DNA of 64,000 bases, taken from NCBI GenBank assembly GCA_905339235.1, contig CAJPFG010000003.1:226314-290313 (forward strand), given 5' to 3'. This DNA comes from Phycisphaerales bacterium (GTDB lineage Bacteria; Planctomycetota; Phycisphaerae; Phycisphaerales; UBA1924). Below the pieces are notes generated by a model that saw nothing but the letters and a program-made list of their open reading frames with translations, was not told where the DNA came from and searched no databases. Shown here piece after piece: positions 26,861 to 36,618 of the stretch. The translations under genes and the position numbers were made by a program. Position 1 is the stretch's first letter. Each line of letters opens with the position of its first letter.

Positions 26861-28231
26861 ATGGGTTTCCCGGATGGGTTTGTGTGGGGCGTCGCGGCGT
26901 CGGCGTACCAGATCGAGGGCGCCGCCCGCGAAGACGGCCGCGCCGATTCAGTCTGGGATGTCTTCTGCCGCAAGCCCGGCGCGGTCTGGAGCGGCCAGTC
27001 CGGCGAGGCCGCGTGCGACCACTACCACCGGTACCGCGAAGACGTCGGCATCATCCGCGACATCGGGGCCCGCGCCTACCGCCTCAGCGTTTCCTGGCCC
27101 CGCATCCTTCCCCAGGGTCGGGGCCAGCCCAACTCCGCCGGGCTCGACTTCTACGACCGCCTGACCGACTCGCTCCTCGCCGCCGGAATCGCGCCGTGGG
27201 TCACGCTCTTCCATTGGGACTACCCGCAGGCGCTCTTCCAGCGCGGCGGCTGGCTCAACCGCCGGAGCGCCGACTGGTTCGCCGAATACGCGGACGCCGT
27301 CGTGGACCGCCTCTCCGACCGCGTGACCAACTGGATGACTATCAACGAGCCCCAGGTCTTCCTGAAGTTCGGGCATGCCGACGGCATCAACGCCCCGGGA
27401 CTCACGCTCTCCCTCGCCGAGCAACTCCAGGCCGCGCACCACGTGCTGCTGGCCCACGGCCGCGCCGTGCAGGCGATCCGCGCCCGGACCCGGTCGCCCG
27501 CGCGAGTCGGCTGGGCCCCCGTGTGCGTGGTGAAGTATCCCACGACCGGCGAGCCGCGCGACATCGAGGCCGCGCGCCGCGCCACCTGCGGCGTAACCAC
27601 GCGCGATCTCTGGAACAACACGTGGTTCAACGACCCGGTCTTCAAGGGCGAGTACCCCCGCGAAGGCCTCGAAGCCTTCGCCGGCGCGGTTCCCGACTTC
27701 CCCTCCGACGATTTCGCCACCATCCGCCAGCCGATGGACTTCCTCGGGATCAATATCTACGAGGGCCAGCCGGTCCGCGCCGACGCCCAGGGCCGCGCGG
27801 CCGCGATGGATCGCCCCATCGGCCATCCCCTCACCGCCTTCCGCTGGCCCGTCGAGCCCCAAAGCCTGTACTGGGGCCCGCGCTTCATGCACGAACGCTA
27901 CGGCTCTCCGATCTACATCACCGAGAACGGCCTCTCGAACGTGGACTGGGTCAGCCTCGACGGAAAGGTCCACGATCCTCAGCGCATCGACTTCACCCGC
28001 CGATACCTGCTCGCCCTGCGCCGCGCCTGCGACGACGGAACCGACATCCGCGGCTACTTCCACTGGTCCCTGCTCGATAACTTCGAATGGAGCGCCGGCT
28101 TCAAGGAGCGCTTCGGTCTCGTCCACGTGGACTACGCCACGCAGAAACGCACGCCGAAGGACTCCGCACGCTGGTACCGCGGCGTAATCGAATCCAACGG
28201 CGCCGCCCTCGACCTCGACCCCTTCGCGTGA
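26861..28231 (+). CDS. GH1 beta-glucosidase
   Basis: 456 residues from ATG 26861 (AAAGGGA upstream), a normal length for GH1. The N-terminus FPDGFVWGVAASAYQIEGA is diagnostic. The acid/base glutamate is in MTINEPQ, the nucleophile in YITENGLS, and YFHWSLLDNFEWSAGFKERFGL is the conserved aglycone region. It hydrolyses beta-linked di- and oligosaccharides such as cellobiose or sophorose in the cytoplasm; no signal peptide is seen. It follows the secreted glycosidase on the same strand and shares its operator. It converges directly on the regulator gene, with the two stop codons touching. Confidence 0.94.
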   Translation: MGFPDGFVWGVAASAYQIEGAAREDGRADSVWDVFCRKPGAVWSGQSGEAACDHYHRYREDVGIIRDIGARAYRLSVSWPRILPQGRGQPNSAGLDFYDRLTDSLLAAGIAPWVTLFHWDYPQALFQRGGWLNRRSADWFAEYADAVVDRLSDRVTNWMTINEPQVFLKFGHADGINAPGLTLSLAEQLQAAHHVLLAHGRAVQAIRARTRSPARVGWAPVCVVKYPTTGEPRDIEAARRATCGVTTRDLWNNTWFNDPVFKGEYPREGLEAFAGAVPDFPSDDFATIRQPMDFLGINIYEGQPVRADAQGRAAAMDRPIGHPLTAFRWPVEPQSLYWGPRFMHERYGSPIYITENGLSNVDWVSLDGKVHDPQRIDFTRRYLLALRRACDDGTDIRGYFHWSLLDNFEWSAGFKERFGLVHVDYATQKRTPKDSARWYRGVIESNGAALDLDPFA

Positions 28232-29302
28232 TCAGGCGCGCGGCACGCTGCTCTCCCGCACCACCAGCGACGTCGGCAGGTGCACGCACGTGATCTCCGC
28301 TTCCCGGTCCTCAATCCGCCTCACCAGCAGCCGGATCGACGCCGCGCCAACTTCCGCCATCGGCACCCGCACCGTCGAAAGCCGCGGCCGGATCAGCGTC
28401 GCCAGGCGCGTGTCGTCGAATCCCACCAGCCGCAACTGATCCGGGATGCGCACGCCCGCCTGGCTCGCCGCCTGCATCACGCCGATGGCGATCTCGTCGT
28501 TTCCGGCCAGCACGCCGAACACGCCCTTCCCGGTCGCCTTCAGGTGCTCCTCCGCCCAGCGCTCACCCCACTCGGAGGTGTAGTCGCCGAAAGACACCTG
28601 ATCGGCACGCGGCTTCCACCCCGACGCGGCGACCGCCGCGCGGAACGCGCTCGCGCGTTGCTGCGCGTCGAAGTTCTCTTCCGGCCCGCCGACGAAGTAC
28701 AGGCTCGATGCCGGCACGCTCGCCAGCAGATGATTCACGCCCTCGCGCGTGCCGCCCGCGTTGTCCACCACCAAGCTGTCCACGCCCTTGGCGTGCAGGT
28801 CCGTATCGAGCACCACCGTCGGCAGCAGCGACCCCTTGGCCTCCTTCAGCAGGTTGCTCGCGGCGTCGGTGATCATCACCGCGATCCCGTCGATCAGCCC
28901 GAACGCCAGGCTCCCATTGGCCGGTCCCCGATCCTCCCGGCGCGGCTCGGATGAAACCAGCAGGTGGTACCCCAGGCTCCGTGCTTCCGCGTCGGCGCCG
29001 CGAAGCAACTCGGAGTAGAACTCCCCGTGAATGTCCGGGAGCGCAATCCCCAGCACGCGGCTGCTCCGCGTGATCAGACCCTGCGCAAAGGGATTCGGCG
29101 CGTACCCCGTCTTGCGGATCACTTCCTGCACCCGGGCCGCGGTACGCGCGGAAACCAGGTGCGGATTATTGATCACGCGGCTCACCGTGGCGATCGAAAC
29201 TCGCGCCGCCGACGCGACATCGTGAATGGATACCGTCACGCGCCCGCCCGCGCTCTCGCCCTCCTTGGCGGACAGGTGTTTCTTGGGGGCGGGCTTGGGC
29301 AT
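28232..29302 (-). CDS. LacI-family transcriptional regulator of the glycan locus
   Basis: 356 residues from ATG 29302; earlier in-frame ATGs exist, and no strong ribosome site decides between them. The LacI HTH is VSIHDVASAARVSIATVSRVINNPHLVSARTAARV cut into its usual parts, with the hinge YAPNPFAQGLITRSS. A periplasmic-binding-protein-like sensor domain follows (VLGIALPDIHGEFYSELLRGADAEA, LRLVGFDDTRLATLIRP). It is divergent from the GH144-like gene, with operator B between them. Five cre-like palindromes in the next 17 kb are its likely targets. Its ligand is probably an oligosaccharide released by the nearby glycosidases. Confidence 0.93.
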   Translation of the reverse strand: MPKPAPKKHLSAKEGESAGGRVTVSIHDVASAARVSIATVSRVINNPHLVSARTAARVQEVIRKTGYAPNPFAQGLITRSSRVLGIALPDIHGEFYSELLRGADAEARSLGYHLLVSSEPRREDRGPANGSLAFGLIDGIAVMITDAASNLLKEAKGSLLPTVVLDTDLHAKGVDSLVVDNAGGTREGVNHLLASVPASSLYFVGGPEENFDAQQRASAFRAAVAASGWKPRADQVSFGDYTSEWGERWAEEHLKATGKGVFGVLAGNDEIAIGVMQAASQAGVRIPDQLRLVGFDDTRLATLIRPRLSTVRVPMAEVGAASIRLLVRRIEDREAEITCVHLPTSLVVRESSVPRA

Positions 29303-29344
29303 GATGCGGGCATCGTACATCGAAGCACGATGTGCAGGCAGGTC

Positions 29345-29386
29345 TTGTGCAGAAGTCATGCAGACATTATGCTGAAAGCGTTTACA
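29345..29386 (+). promoter_or_regulatory. Promoter with cre-like operator B
   Basis: TTGTGC at 29345-29350, 17 bp, then TATGCT at 29368-29373. The operator TGAAAGCGTTTACA (29373-29386) begins on the last base of the -10 box, so a bound LacI-type protein would cover the transcription start. It also lies in the divergent gap with the regulator gene and may give autoregulation. Confidence 0.75.
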
Positions 29387-29421
29387 ATCCGCAAGCCATT
29401 CCGCGATACTCGGAGATTCCT

Positions 29422-30957
29422 CTGCGACTCCCTTCCACCATCACCGCCGTACTCCTCGCCGGCTGCACCCAGCCCACGCCGCCGCCGCCACCATCACCCC
29501 CCATCGTGCCGGTTTCCGATGTGATCATCCAGGCGCCCACGGGCACGGCCCGCCCTCCGTTTACGTTCACGCCCGACCACGAGCACCTTCTCGATGAAGT
29601 CCAGCGCGGCGCGTTCAACTTCCTCTGGAACGCCAGCAAGGATGCCGGGCCCGGAATGGTCCCAGATCGCGCCTCCAAGCCCACCGTCAGCGTCGCCGGC
29701 GTCGGATTCCAACTCTCCGGCATCTGCATCGGCGTCGAACGCGGCTGGATCACCCGCAAAAATGGCGAAGACCGCGCGATCCGGATCCTCGCGGCCCTGG
29801 ACTCCAATCCCACCAACCGCAAAGCCGGGATGTTCTACCACTTCCTCGATCCCGCCACCGCCGGCCCTCCCCCCGACGCCCCCGAGTACACCGTCAGCAC
29901 CATCGACTCCGCCCTGCTCTTCGCCGGCGTCCTCACCGCCGCGCAGTACTTCGGCGGTGACGTAAGGACGCTCGCCGATGCGCTCTTCGAGGGCGCCGAC
30001 TGGCGCTTCTTCCTCGCCGGCCCGCGCGACCGGACATCGCAGGGATTCGTCACTCTCGGTTGGAAGCCCACCAAACACGACGATCCCACCGGCGAGGGTG
30101 AGTTGCTCCCCTACGCCTGGATCGACGCCGGCGACGAGCACCGCCTCGTGACGTTCCTTGCCGTGTGCGCGCCGACCGAGGCCCGCCGCGTTGAGCCGCG
30201 CGTCTACTACCGACTCCGCCGCCAACTCGGCGAGTTCCGCGACACCGGCCCCATGGTGTGGTTCCCCTGGTCCGGCGCGCTCTTCACCCAACTCTTCGCT
30301 CACTGCTGGATCGACTACGCCGCGATGCCCCCGGACAACCCCGCGGCCTTCAGCATCCCCAATCGCCCCCGCGCGGACTGGTGGGAAAACTCCCGCCGTC
30401 ACGTCCGCCTGCACCGCCTCAAGGCCCTCGACGCCGCCGGCAAAGTCCCCACCCTCGGCGAGAATGCCTGGGGGCTTTCCGCCTCCGATGTCCACGACGG
30501 TTACGCCGTCCCCGGCGTCTTTCCCGACCCCCTCCCCATGCCCGGCGCCTTCCCCGAACTCGATTACCCCGTCTACCAGCCCAAGGACAACCTCGGCGAC
30601 GGCACCGTCGCGCCCTACGCGGCCGGGTCGAGCGTGATGTTCGACCCCGACGCCGCCCTTGCCGCGCTCGCGTACTACCGCTCGCTCCCACCCCAGCCCG
30701 GCCAGCCCGCGCTGTGGTCTGATCCGCAATCCGGCGGATTCGGCTTCGCCGACGCGTTCAACCTCGGGACCGGATGGGTCGCGCCCGATTACGTCGCCAT
30801 CGATCAGGGACCGCTGCTGCTCGCGATCGAAAACGCCCGCACCGGTTTCGTATGGAAGACGTTCCACGCCCACCCCTGGGTCCGAGCCGGCATGGAGCGG
30901 CTGAAACTCTCCACCACCCGCGCCGCCCCGCCTGCAGACTCGGGCGATTCCAAGTAG
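29422..30957 (+). CDS. Glycoamylase-like lipoprotein (GH144-type)
   Basis: About 511 residues if begun at CTG 29422, which has GGAG 6 nt upstream and gives a compact lipoprotein signal (RLPSTITAVLLAG-C). The open frame extends further up to 29332, but an ATG there would be upstream of the operator and promoter. The domain matches the glycoamylase/GH144 family: GAFNFLWNASKDAGPGMVPDR, VAGVGFQLSGICIGVERGWI, MVWFPWSGALFTQLFAHCWIDY, ENAWGLSASD and FNLGTGWVAPDYVAIDQGPLL. Characterised relatives are endo-beta-1,2-glucanases. It sits at the cell surface or periplasm and would feed oligosaccharides to the importer. The rare start codon is a weak point. Confidence 0.8.
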   Translation: MRLPSTITAVLLAGCTQPTPPPPPSPPIVPVSDVIIQAPTGTARPPFTFTPDHEHLLDEVQRGAFNFLWNASKDAGPGMVPDRASKPTVSVAGVGFQLSGICIGVERGWITRKNGEDRAIRILAALDSNPTNRKAGMFYHFLDPATAGPPPDAPEYTVSTIDSALLFAGVLTAAQYFGGDVRTLADALFEGADWRFFLAGPRDRTSQGFVTLGWKPTKHDDPTGEGELLPYAWIDAGDEHRLVTFLAVCAPTEARRVEPRVYYRLRRQLGEFRDTGPMVWFPWSGALFTQLFAHCWIDYAAMPPDNPAAFSIPNRPRADWWENSRRHVRLHRLKALDAAGKVPTLGENAWGLSASDVHDGYAVPGVFPDPLPMPGAFPELDYPVYQPKDNLGDGTVAPYAAGSSVMFDPDAALAALAYYRSLPPQPGQPALWSDPQSGGFGFADAFNLGTGWVAPDYVAIDQGPLLLAIENARTGFVWKTFHAHPWVRAGMERLKLSTTRAAPPADSGDSK

Positions 30958-30990
30958 GCTTCACGGGCGCAGGATTCCCACCCGGCACTC

Positions 30991-32094
30991 ATGGCGACAC
31001 TCACCCTCGACCACCTCCGCGTGACCTACCCCAACGGCGTCGTCGCGGTGCGCGATTTCAGTCTCGAAGTCGCCGACGGCGAGTTCGTCGTCCTGGTCGG
31101 TCCCTCCGGCTGCGGCAAGTCCACCGTCCTCCGCTCCATCGCCGGGCTTGAGCCCGCCGACTCCGGCCGCATTCTCCTCGATGGGCGCGCCGTCAACGAC
31201 CTTGCCCCCGGCGACCGCGATGTCGCCATGGTCTTCCAGAACTACGCCCTCTACCCGCACATGAGCGTGTACAAGAACATGTCCCTCGCGCTGCGCCTGC
31301 GAGGGATGCCCAAGCCCGACACCGACATGCGCGTCCGGGACGCCGCCGCGTCCCTGGGCCTGTCCGATCTTCTGGACCGCAAGCCCGGCGAACTCTCCGG
31401 GGGTCAGCGCCAGCGCGTGGCGCTCGGCCGCGCCATCGTCCGCGAGCCCCGCGTCTTCCTCTTCGACGAGCCCCTCTCCAATCTCGACGCCCGCCTCCGC
31501 GGTTCGATGCGCGCCGAACTCAAATCCCTCCACCAGCGCCTCCGAACCACCTCCATCTACGTCACGCACGACCAGGAAGAAGCCATGACCCTCGGCGACC
31601 GCGTGGTCGTCATGAACAAGGGCGAGATCCAGCAGGTCGGCGCGCCGCTCGACATCTACGCCCAACCCACCAACCGATTCGTCGCGGGCTTCGTCGGAAC
31701 CCCTCCCATGAACTTCTTCGAGGGATCTGTCACGCGCGACGGGGCTTCCGCGTGGTTCGTTCCCGCCAATCCCGCCGCGGGCAGGTTCCCGATCCCCGCG
31801 TCCAAAGCCCACTCGCTCGCGAATCGCTCCCCTCCGGCCATCACGCTCGGATTGCGGCCACAGGCGTTTCAGGTCACCGCTCCCGGCGGCGGTACTGGCG
31901 TTTGGGCCGTCACCGTCCGTGTCGTCGAACCGCTGGGCGAGTCAATGGACCTGATCTGCGACTGGTTCGGACAACCGCTCCGAGCCCGCGTCACCGCCGA
32001 CCCGACCATCCGACCCGGCCAGACCATCGGCCTCCTGGTGGATGAACCGCGCGCGCTGTGGTTCAATCCGGATGAGTTCGGGGCAACCCTGTAG
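30991..32094 (+). CDS. MsmK/UgpC-like sugar ABC transporter ATPase
   Basis: 367 residues with Walker A GPSGCGKST, Q-loop FQNYALYPH, signature LSGGQRQRVALGRAI, Walker B VFLFDEPLSNLD, H-loop THDQEEAM, and a C-terminal regulatory TOBE-like region (NRFVAGFVGTPPMNFFEG). This is the type that energises CUT1 sugar importers. The matching permeases and binding protein are at 37056-40243. It lies 33 bp after the GH144-like gene, so it shares operator B. Confidence 0.95.
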   Translation: MATLTLDHLRVTYPNGVVAVRDFSLEVADGEFVVLVGPSGCGKSTVLRSIAGLEPADSGRILLDGRAVNDLAPGDRDVAMVFQNYALYPHMSVYKNMSLALRLRGMPKPDTDMRVRDAAASLGLSDLLDRKPGELSGGQRQRVALGRAIVREPRVFLFDEPLSNLDARLRGSMRAELKSLHQRLRTTSIYVTHDQEEAMTLGDRVVVMNKGEIQQVGAPLDIYAQPTNRFVAGFVGTPPMNFFEGSVTRDGASAWFVPANPAAGRFPIPASKAHSLANRSPPAITLGLRPQAFQVTAPGGGTGVWAVTVRVVEPLGESMDLICDWFGQPLRARVTADPTIRPGQTIGLLVDEPRALWFNPDEFGATL

Positions 32095-32218
32095 TGCCGG
32101 GAGGGAGCGGTGCGACTCCCAAAGAGCACGCCTGCCCGGCCCGACCAAACCCCGTGCAAACAACCCGGGATTTAGCCCGGAATCGGCGGTTTCTCCCTCG
32201 GAATTTCGGAAATCTCCC

Positions 32219-32277
32219 TTGACGCGCACGATCGAATACCGGAAAGTATGAAAGCCTTTTCAGTGATTGCGTTTCCA
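32219..32277 (+). promoter_or_regulatory. Promoter region with cre-like operator C
   Basis: TTGACG at 32219-32224 is followed by AAGTAT at 32244-32249 (19-bp spacing) or GAAAGT at 17 bp. Operator TGAAAGCCTTTTCA is at 32249-32262 (one mismatch to the cre consensus). A second weaker copy, TGATTGCGTTTCCA, lies at 32264-32277 and agrees with operators A and B at 11 of 14 positions. Confidence 0.65.
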
Positions 32278-32344
32278 GAGAGAGAGTCGTCGCGTTTGGG
32301 AGTGTTTCCCCGCCGCGCGGCACCGATTCGCGAAGGAGAGTGAT

Positions 32345-33184
32345 ATGAGCAAGACTGTTTTTGCATTCGGAGCCCTCGCGCTCGTCGGCTTCGCCGGCGC
32401 GGCATTCGCGGGCGATATGTCGGCGGTGGACGGGTATCGGGTTGAAGCCCGCATCTACAACGATTTCCCGACATCCAACCTCCAGATCAACGGCGTGGGT
32501 TACCCCGCGCCCGGCAACGGCGCCATCCTCGGCCAGGCCGGGCCCGTCCTCTTCCAGGAAGCCTTCGCGCCGGGCGGCGGCGGTTTCGCCAACAAGCACG
32601 TCGCGTGGATGTCCCAAGACGGCGGCGCCTCGCGCCTCCAGATGAACGGCGCTCAGTCGTGGTCGCTGGCCTTCACGGTCCGCATCGCGGCCCCCGCCGG
32701 TCAGCCCCGCAAGGAGGCCGGCATCGAGATCCATAACCCGCGCCCCAACCACGCCCCGCCCTATACCGACGAGGGACAGGTCCTTATCGCCAGCGACGGC
32801 GAAGTTGCTGTTTTCGGCGCCGTCATGCCCTTCACCGGCTTCGGCAACAACACCTACACCCTTGGCACCACCGCCCAGGTGCTCTTCGAGTACTTCTCCC
32901 CCGGCACCGCCGATCCCGTGCTCGGCGCCTACCGCCTCCAGTTCAACGACGCCGTCACCGGCATGCACGACAGCGGCATGAAGTTCTGGAGCGCCTCCGA
33001 GCCCGATGGAACCGCCGGCTTCAACTCCGGCGCCATGATCGGCTTCAAGTCCCAGAATCAGCGCAACCCCTTCATCACCGACACTTCCGAGATGGAATAC
33101 AACGGCATCACCATCACCCCCTCCCCCGCGAGCATCGTTCTCCTCGGCCTGGGCGCACTTTCCGCGGCCCGCCGCCGCCGGTAG
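32345..33184 (+). CDS. PEP-CTERM-like secreted protein of the glycan locus
   Basis: 279 residues from ATG 32345 with AAGGAGAG upstream. There is a signal peptide (ALALVGFAGAAFAGD) and a beta-rich body, with a C-terminal sorting tail (ITPSPASIVLLGLGALSAARRRR) of the PEP-CTERM kind: a small motif, a hydrophobic span and an Arg cluster. The body contains TVRIAAPAGQPRKEAGIEIHNPRPNH and no enzyme motif. It has its own operator and a terminator, so it is a single-gene unit of the regulon. It may be a surface glycan-binding protein; this is inferred from context only. Confidence 0.75.
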   Translation: MSKTVFAFGALALVGFAGAAFAGDMSAVDGYRVEARIYNDFPTSNLQINGVGYPAPGNGAILGQAGPVLFQEAFAPGGGGFANKHVAWMSQDGGASRLQMNGAQSWSLAFTVRIAAPAGQPRKEAGIEIHNPRPNHAPPYTDEGQVLIASDGEVAVFGAVMPFTGFGNNTYTLGTTAQVLFEYFSPGTADPVLGAYRLQFNDAVTGMHDSGMKFWSASEPDGTAGFNSGAMIGFKSQNQRNPFITDTSEMEYNGITITPSPASIVLLGLGALSAARRRR

Positions 33185-33211
33185 TCAGGCTTCTTTGTCT
33201 CAGACTCCGGT

Positions 33212-33246
33212 GGAACACCGGCCCATCGGCCGGTGTTCCGCTTTTT
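33212..33246 (+). terminator. Rho-independent terminator after the PEP-CTERM gene
   Basis: GGAACACCGGCC-CATC-GGCCGGTGTTCC is a perfect 12-bp stem, followed by GCTTTTT. Confidence 0.92.
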
Positions 33247-33269
33247 GGACCCAGGCATCCGCCTCGCAC

Positions 33270-33311
33270 TTGACAACGTACCTATGAACGGAGAGGATGG
33301 AAGCGTTTACA
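33270..33311 (+). promoter_or_regulatory. Promoter with cre-like operator D
   Basis: Consensus -35 TTGACA at 33270-33275, 17 bp, then GAGGAT at 33293-33298. The operator TGGAAGCGTTTACA starts on the last base of the -10 box and runs to 33311. It controls the six-gene unit from the GH94 gene to the second permease. Confidence 0.75.
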
Positions 33312-33358
33312 TCGCCTGATTTCTCGATTCGGCGGCGCCACGGCGCCCGGGCAGATTC

Positions 33359-35827
33359 ATGACCAACCCAGTCGCCATGCTCCGCAACCGCTTCGGGCAC
33401 TTCGACCCGTCCGGTCATGCCTTCGTCATCACCGACCCCGCCACACCCATGCCCTGGGTCAACGTGATCTGCAACGGTCGATACGGCCTGGTCGTCAGCC
33501 AGAACGGCGGTGGATTCTCTTGGCTCGACGATTCCCAGCACAACGTCCTTACCCGCTGGCAGATGGACCTCGTCCAGGATGGATACGGCAAGTTCCTCTA
33601 CCTCGCCGACCTGGACACCTCCGAAATCTGGTCCGCAACTCCCGCGCCCTGCCAGCCCCGCTTCGACGAATACTCCTGCACCCACTCCCCGGGCGCGACC
33701 ATCTTCGTCACCCGCGCCCACGCTGTCCGCACGTCCTGGACTCTCGCCGTCGCCCCCGACGACAACGTCGAGATCTGGCTCCTGCGGATCACCAACACCG
33801 GCGACACCCCGCGCCGGCTTCGGCTGTGCTCCTATCTCGAGTGGTGCTGCGGCGTTGCGCCCGATTCCAAGCGCGAGTTCCACCGCCTCTTCTTCAGCAC
33901 GGCCCACGATCCCGCGCGCCGCGCCATCCTCGCGACGAAGAACATGTGGGACATCCCCAACAAGTCCGAGAAGGACCACTGGAATCGTCCCTGGCCCTAC
34001 GCCGCGGCCCACGCGGTCTGCGGTTTCACCTTCGAACGCAACCTCGCCATCGCCAACAAAGCGACCTTCCTGAAGCGCTACGGCTCAACCGCCTCGCCCC
34101 GCGCCATGACCGGACCGATCGGCGAGCCTTCGGGTTTCGGCCGCTTCAGCGATGCGTGCGCGGCCATCGGCGGCGACTTCACCCTCGGCCCCGGCCAGAC
34201 CGCCTCCCTCCACTACCTCCTCGCCATCGATGAATCCGAAGAGGCCGTGAGTGCGCTGCTCGACAAGTACCGCAACCCCATCGCGGCCCAAAGCGCGGTC
34301 GCCCAGGCCACGCGCGAGTGGGAGACCCGTCTCTCCCCCACCCACGTCGAATCTTCCCGCCCCGACTTTGACATCCTCAACAACACCTGGCTCACCTACC
34401 AGTCGATCAGCGGCCGGCTCTGGGGGCGCACCGGCTACTACCAGCAGTCCGGCGCCCGCGGCTTCCGCGATCAACTCCAGGACAGCCAGGTCTGGCTCCC
34501 CCTCGAACCCTCCAACACGCTCGACCAACTCATGCTGCACGCCACGCGCCAGTTCGCCGACGGCAGCGTGAACCACTGGTGGCACGCGCTCGCCGACTTC
34601 GGCAACCACACCGCGTGCAGCGATGACTACCTCTGGCTTCCTTTCGTCACGGCGTCCTACCTCCGCGAGACCGGAGATCTGGGCGCACTCTCCCGCTCCG
34701 CCCCGTTCATGGACGACCCCCGCCCCGCGACGCTCCGCGAGCACTGCAAACGATCCTTCGATCGTGCCTTCGCCCGCATGAGCCCGCGAGGCCTGCCCCA
34801 CATCGGCTCGTGCGACTGGAACGACGGCCTCTCCGCCATGGGTGTGGACGAGAAGGGCGAGAGCGTCTGGCTCGCCATGTTCCTGTGCCAGTTGCTCGCG
34901 GACTGGACGGTAATCCTGGAGCGTGTGGGTGAGTTGCAGCAGGCCGAGAAGTACCGCGCCCGCCGCACGGCCCTCGCCCTGGCCATCAACACGCACGCGT
35001 GGGACGGCGCCTGGTATCGCTACGGCACCAAGGACGACGGCGAGTGGATCGGCGCCTCCCGCTGCGCCGAAGGCCGCATCCACCTCAACGCCCAGACCTG
35101 GGCCCTCCTCGCCGACATCGCGCCGCGCGACCGCGCCGACGCCGCCTGGAACTCGGTCCGTGAACATCTTCTCTCGCCCTACGGCCCGCTCCTGCTCGCG
35201 CCCGCCTACACCAACCCCGACCCCTCCGTCGGCTACATCACCCGCTACAGCCCCGGCAGCCGCGAGAACGGCGGCGTGTACATGCACGCCGCGACCTGGG
35301 CCCTCGCCGCCGCGGCCAAGGTCCGCGATGCCGCCGCCGTGCAGTCCATCTGGGACTCAATCTCCCCCGCCTGGCGCGGTCGCGACGCCGAGTCCTATTG
35401 GGCCGAGCCCTACGTGACTCCCGGAAACGTCGATGGCCCGCTCTCCGATCTCCCCGGCCGCGCCGGCTGGACGTGGTACACCGGCAGCGCCGCCTGGCTC
35501 AATCGCGTGAGCCTGGAATGGGTGCTCGGCATCCGCCCGACATGGCAAGGCCTGCTGATCGATCCCGTGCCTCCCGCTTCCCTTGGCAGGGTCCGGGCCC
35601 GGCGCGTCTGGAGGGGGGTACCGATTACCGTTATATTCGACGCCGCGGAGTTCGCCCCGGGGCGTCGTGCCAGGGTGTTGGTCGATGGCCGTGAGTTGGA
35701 CGGGGGAGTCGTGCCGGCCTCGATGGTGGAGAGTGAGAGTCGCGGCGTAGAGGTCGAGGTCACATGGTCGCAGCCGCCCGCCGGGAAACTCGGCGCGCCG
35801 GCCGGAATCGGAAAGGCCACAGCATGA
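33359..35827 (+). CDS. GH94 beta-glucan oligosaccharide phosphorylase
   Basis: 822 residues, the usual length of cellobiose phosphorylases. GH94 features seen: [29 protein letters not shown] at the N-terminus, [43 protein letters not shown], and [13 protein letters not shown], which holds the catalytic Asp, plus [18 protein letters not shown] near the C-terminus. It splits a beta-linked disaccharide or oligosaccharide with phosphate in the cytoplasm to give a sugar 1-phosphate. Whether it prefers cellobiose or beta-1,2-glucans cannot be told from motifs. It is the first gene behind operator D and is coupled by ATGA to the pseudopilin gene. Confidence 0.93.
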   Translation: MTNPVAMLRNRFGHFDPSGHAFVITDPATPMPWVNVICNGRYGLVVSQNGGGFSWLDDSQHNVLTRWQMDLVQDGYGKFLYLADLDTSEIWSATPAPCQPRFDEYSCTHSPGATIFVTRAHAVRTSWTLAVAPDDNVEIWLLRITNTGDTPRRLRLCSYLEWCCGVAPDSKREFHRLFFSTAHDPARRAILATKNMWDIPNKSEKDHWNRPWPYAAAHAVCGFTFERNLAIANKATFLKRYGSTASPRAMTGPIGEPSGFGRFSDACAAIGGDFTLGPGQTASLHYLLAIDESEEAVSALLDKYRNPIAAQSAVAQATREWETRLSPTHVESSRPDFDILNNTWLTYQSISGRLWGRTGYYQQSGARGFRDQLQDSQVWLPLEPSNTLDQLMLHATRQFADGSVNHWWHALADFGNHTACSDDYLWLPFVTASYLRETGDLGALSRSAPFMDDPRPATLREHCKRSFDRAFARMSPRGLPHIGSCDWNDGLSAMGVDEKGESVWLAMFLCQLLADWTVILERVGELQQAEKYRARRTALALAINTHAWDGAWYRYGTKDDGEWIGASRCAEGRIHLNAQTWALLADIAPRDRADAAWNSVREHLLSPYGPLLLAPAYTNPDPSVGYITRYSPGSRENGGVYMHAATWALAAAAKVRDAAAVQSIWDSISPAWRGRDAESYWAEPYVTPGNVDGPLSDLPGRAGWTWYTGSAAWLNRVSLEWVLGIRPTWQGLLIDPVPPASLGRVRARRVWRGVPITVIFDAAEFAPGRRARVLVDGRELDGGVVPASMVESESRGVEVEVTWSQPPAGKLGAPAGIGKATA

Positions 35828-36594
35828 GACTCCATCCACGAAAACACGATCGTCGCGCGAGCCGGGCGTTCACGCTCATCGAACTGCTCGTCGTCATCGC
35901 CATTATCGCGATGCTCATCAGCATCCTCCTCCCATCGCTGGGCAACGCCCGACGCACGGCCTGGACCGTCATCTGCAAGAGCAATCTCCGCCAGATCGGC
36001 CTGGCCATCTCGATGTACCTCGACGACCAGAAAGACCCGGTCTTCATGGATGTCCGCAACAGTCCGGCGGGAACCGACTGGTTCAATCACGTCGGCGTGG
36101 TTGAGACGCTCCAACCGTACTTGAGTTACGCGGGGAGCAAGCCCTTCGACTGTCCCGCCGCCAAGGGGCTGTCTAGCGTGCGATATCCTGCGAACATCGT
36201 CTATCTCCAGAACGGACGGCACATCAACTCGCTGCCTTTTCCGAATCTCGGCGGCACGCAGCCGGTGACTGACTACACAGAGTACTGGTTCAACGATTCC
36301 CTGCCAAGCGAGCCGGGGTACAACGGCACCTTCAGAGCGCCGTTCGGAGTTTCAGGCCAGCGGATGCGGCTGATCAGGAACCCTCAGTGGGTCGTTTGGG
36401 CCACCGATGCGCTGGACGAGTACCCGCGGCACGAAGGCAAGGGCAATAACGGAACGACCCGGGCTGGTATGAATAATCTACTGTTTGGAGATCAGAGCAT
36501 AAAGATCATGAGTTACGTTGACTACCAGGAACGCCCTGACCCGGCGGGCGCTCCCCCACCTTTCTACAACTGGGGACACCTTTATTACCGGTAG
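35824..36594 (+). CDS. Type II pseudopilin (prepilin-type N-terminal methylation domain)
   Basis: 256 residues. A class III prepilin leader ([30 protein letters not shown]) provides the peptidase cleavage site and the N-terminal helix, followed by [27 protein letters not shown]. The globular part resembles the planctomycete DUF1559-like pseudopilins, with [10 protein letters not shown] near the end. Its ATG overlaps the GH94 stop, so the two are made together. It is likely exported and assembled or anchored at the cell surface. Its position inside a sugar-import operon suggests a role in glycan capture, which is inference. Confidence 0.88.
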   Translation: MRLHPRKHDRRASRAFTLIELLVVIAIIAMLISILLPSLGNARRTAWTVICKSNLRQIGLAISMYLDDQKDPVFMDVRNSPAGTDWFNHVGVVETLQPYLSYAGSKPFDCPAAKGLSSVRYPANIVYLQNGRHINSLPFPNLGGTQPVTDYTEYWFNDSLPSEPGYNGTFRAPFGVSGQRMRLIRNPQWVVWATDALDEYPRHEGKGNNGTTRAGMNNLLFGDQSIKIMSYVDYQERPDPAGAPPPFYNWGHLYYR

Positions 36595-36618
36595 GCTGAT
36601 CGATCGGAGGTTCGCCCC

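Noticed and set aside
32264..32277. Second palindrome-like copy after operator C as a full operator
   Set aside because: It agrees with operators A and B at only 11 of 14 positions and lacks symmetry in the left arm; kept only as a weak site within the promoter entry.
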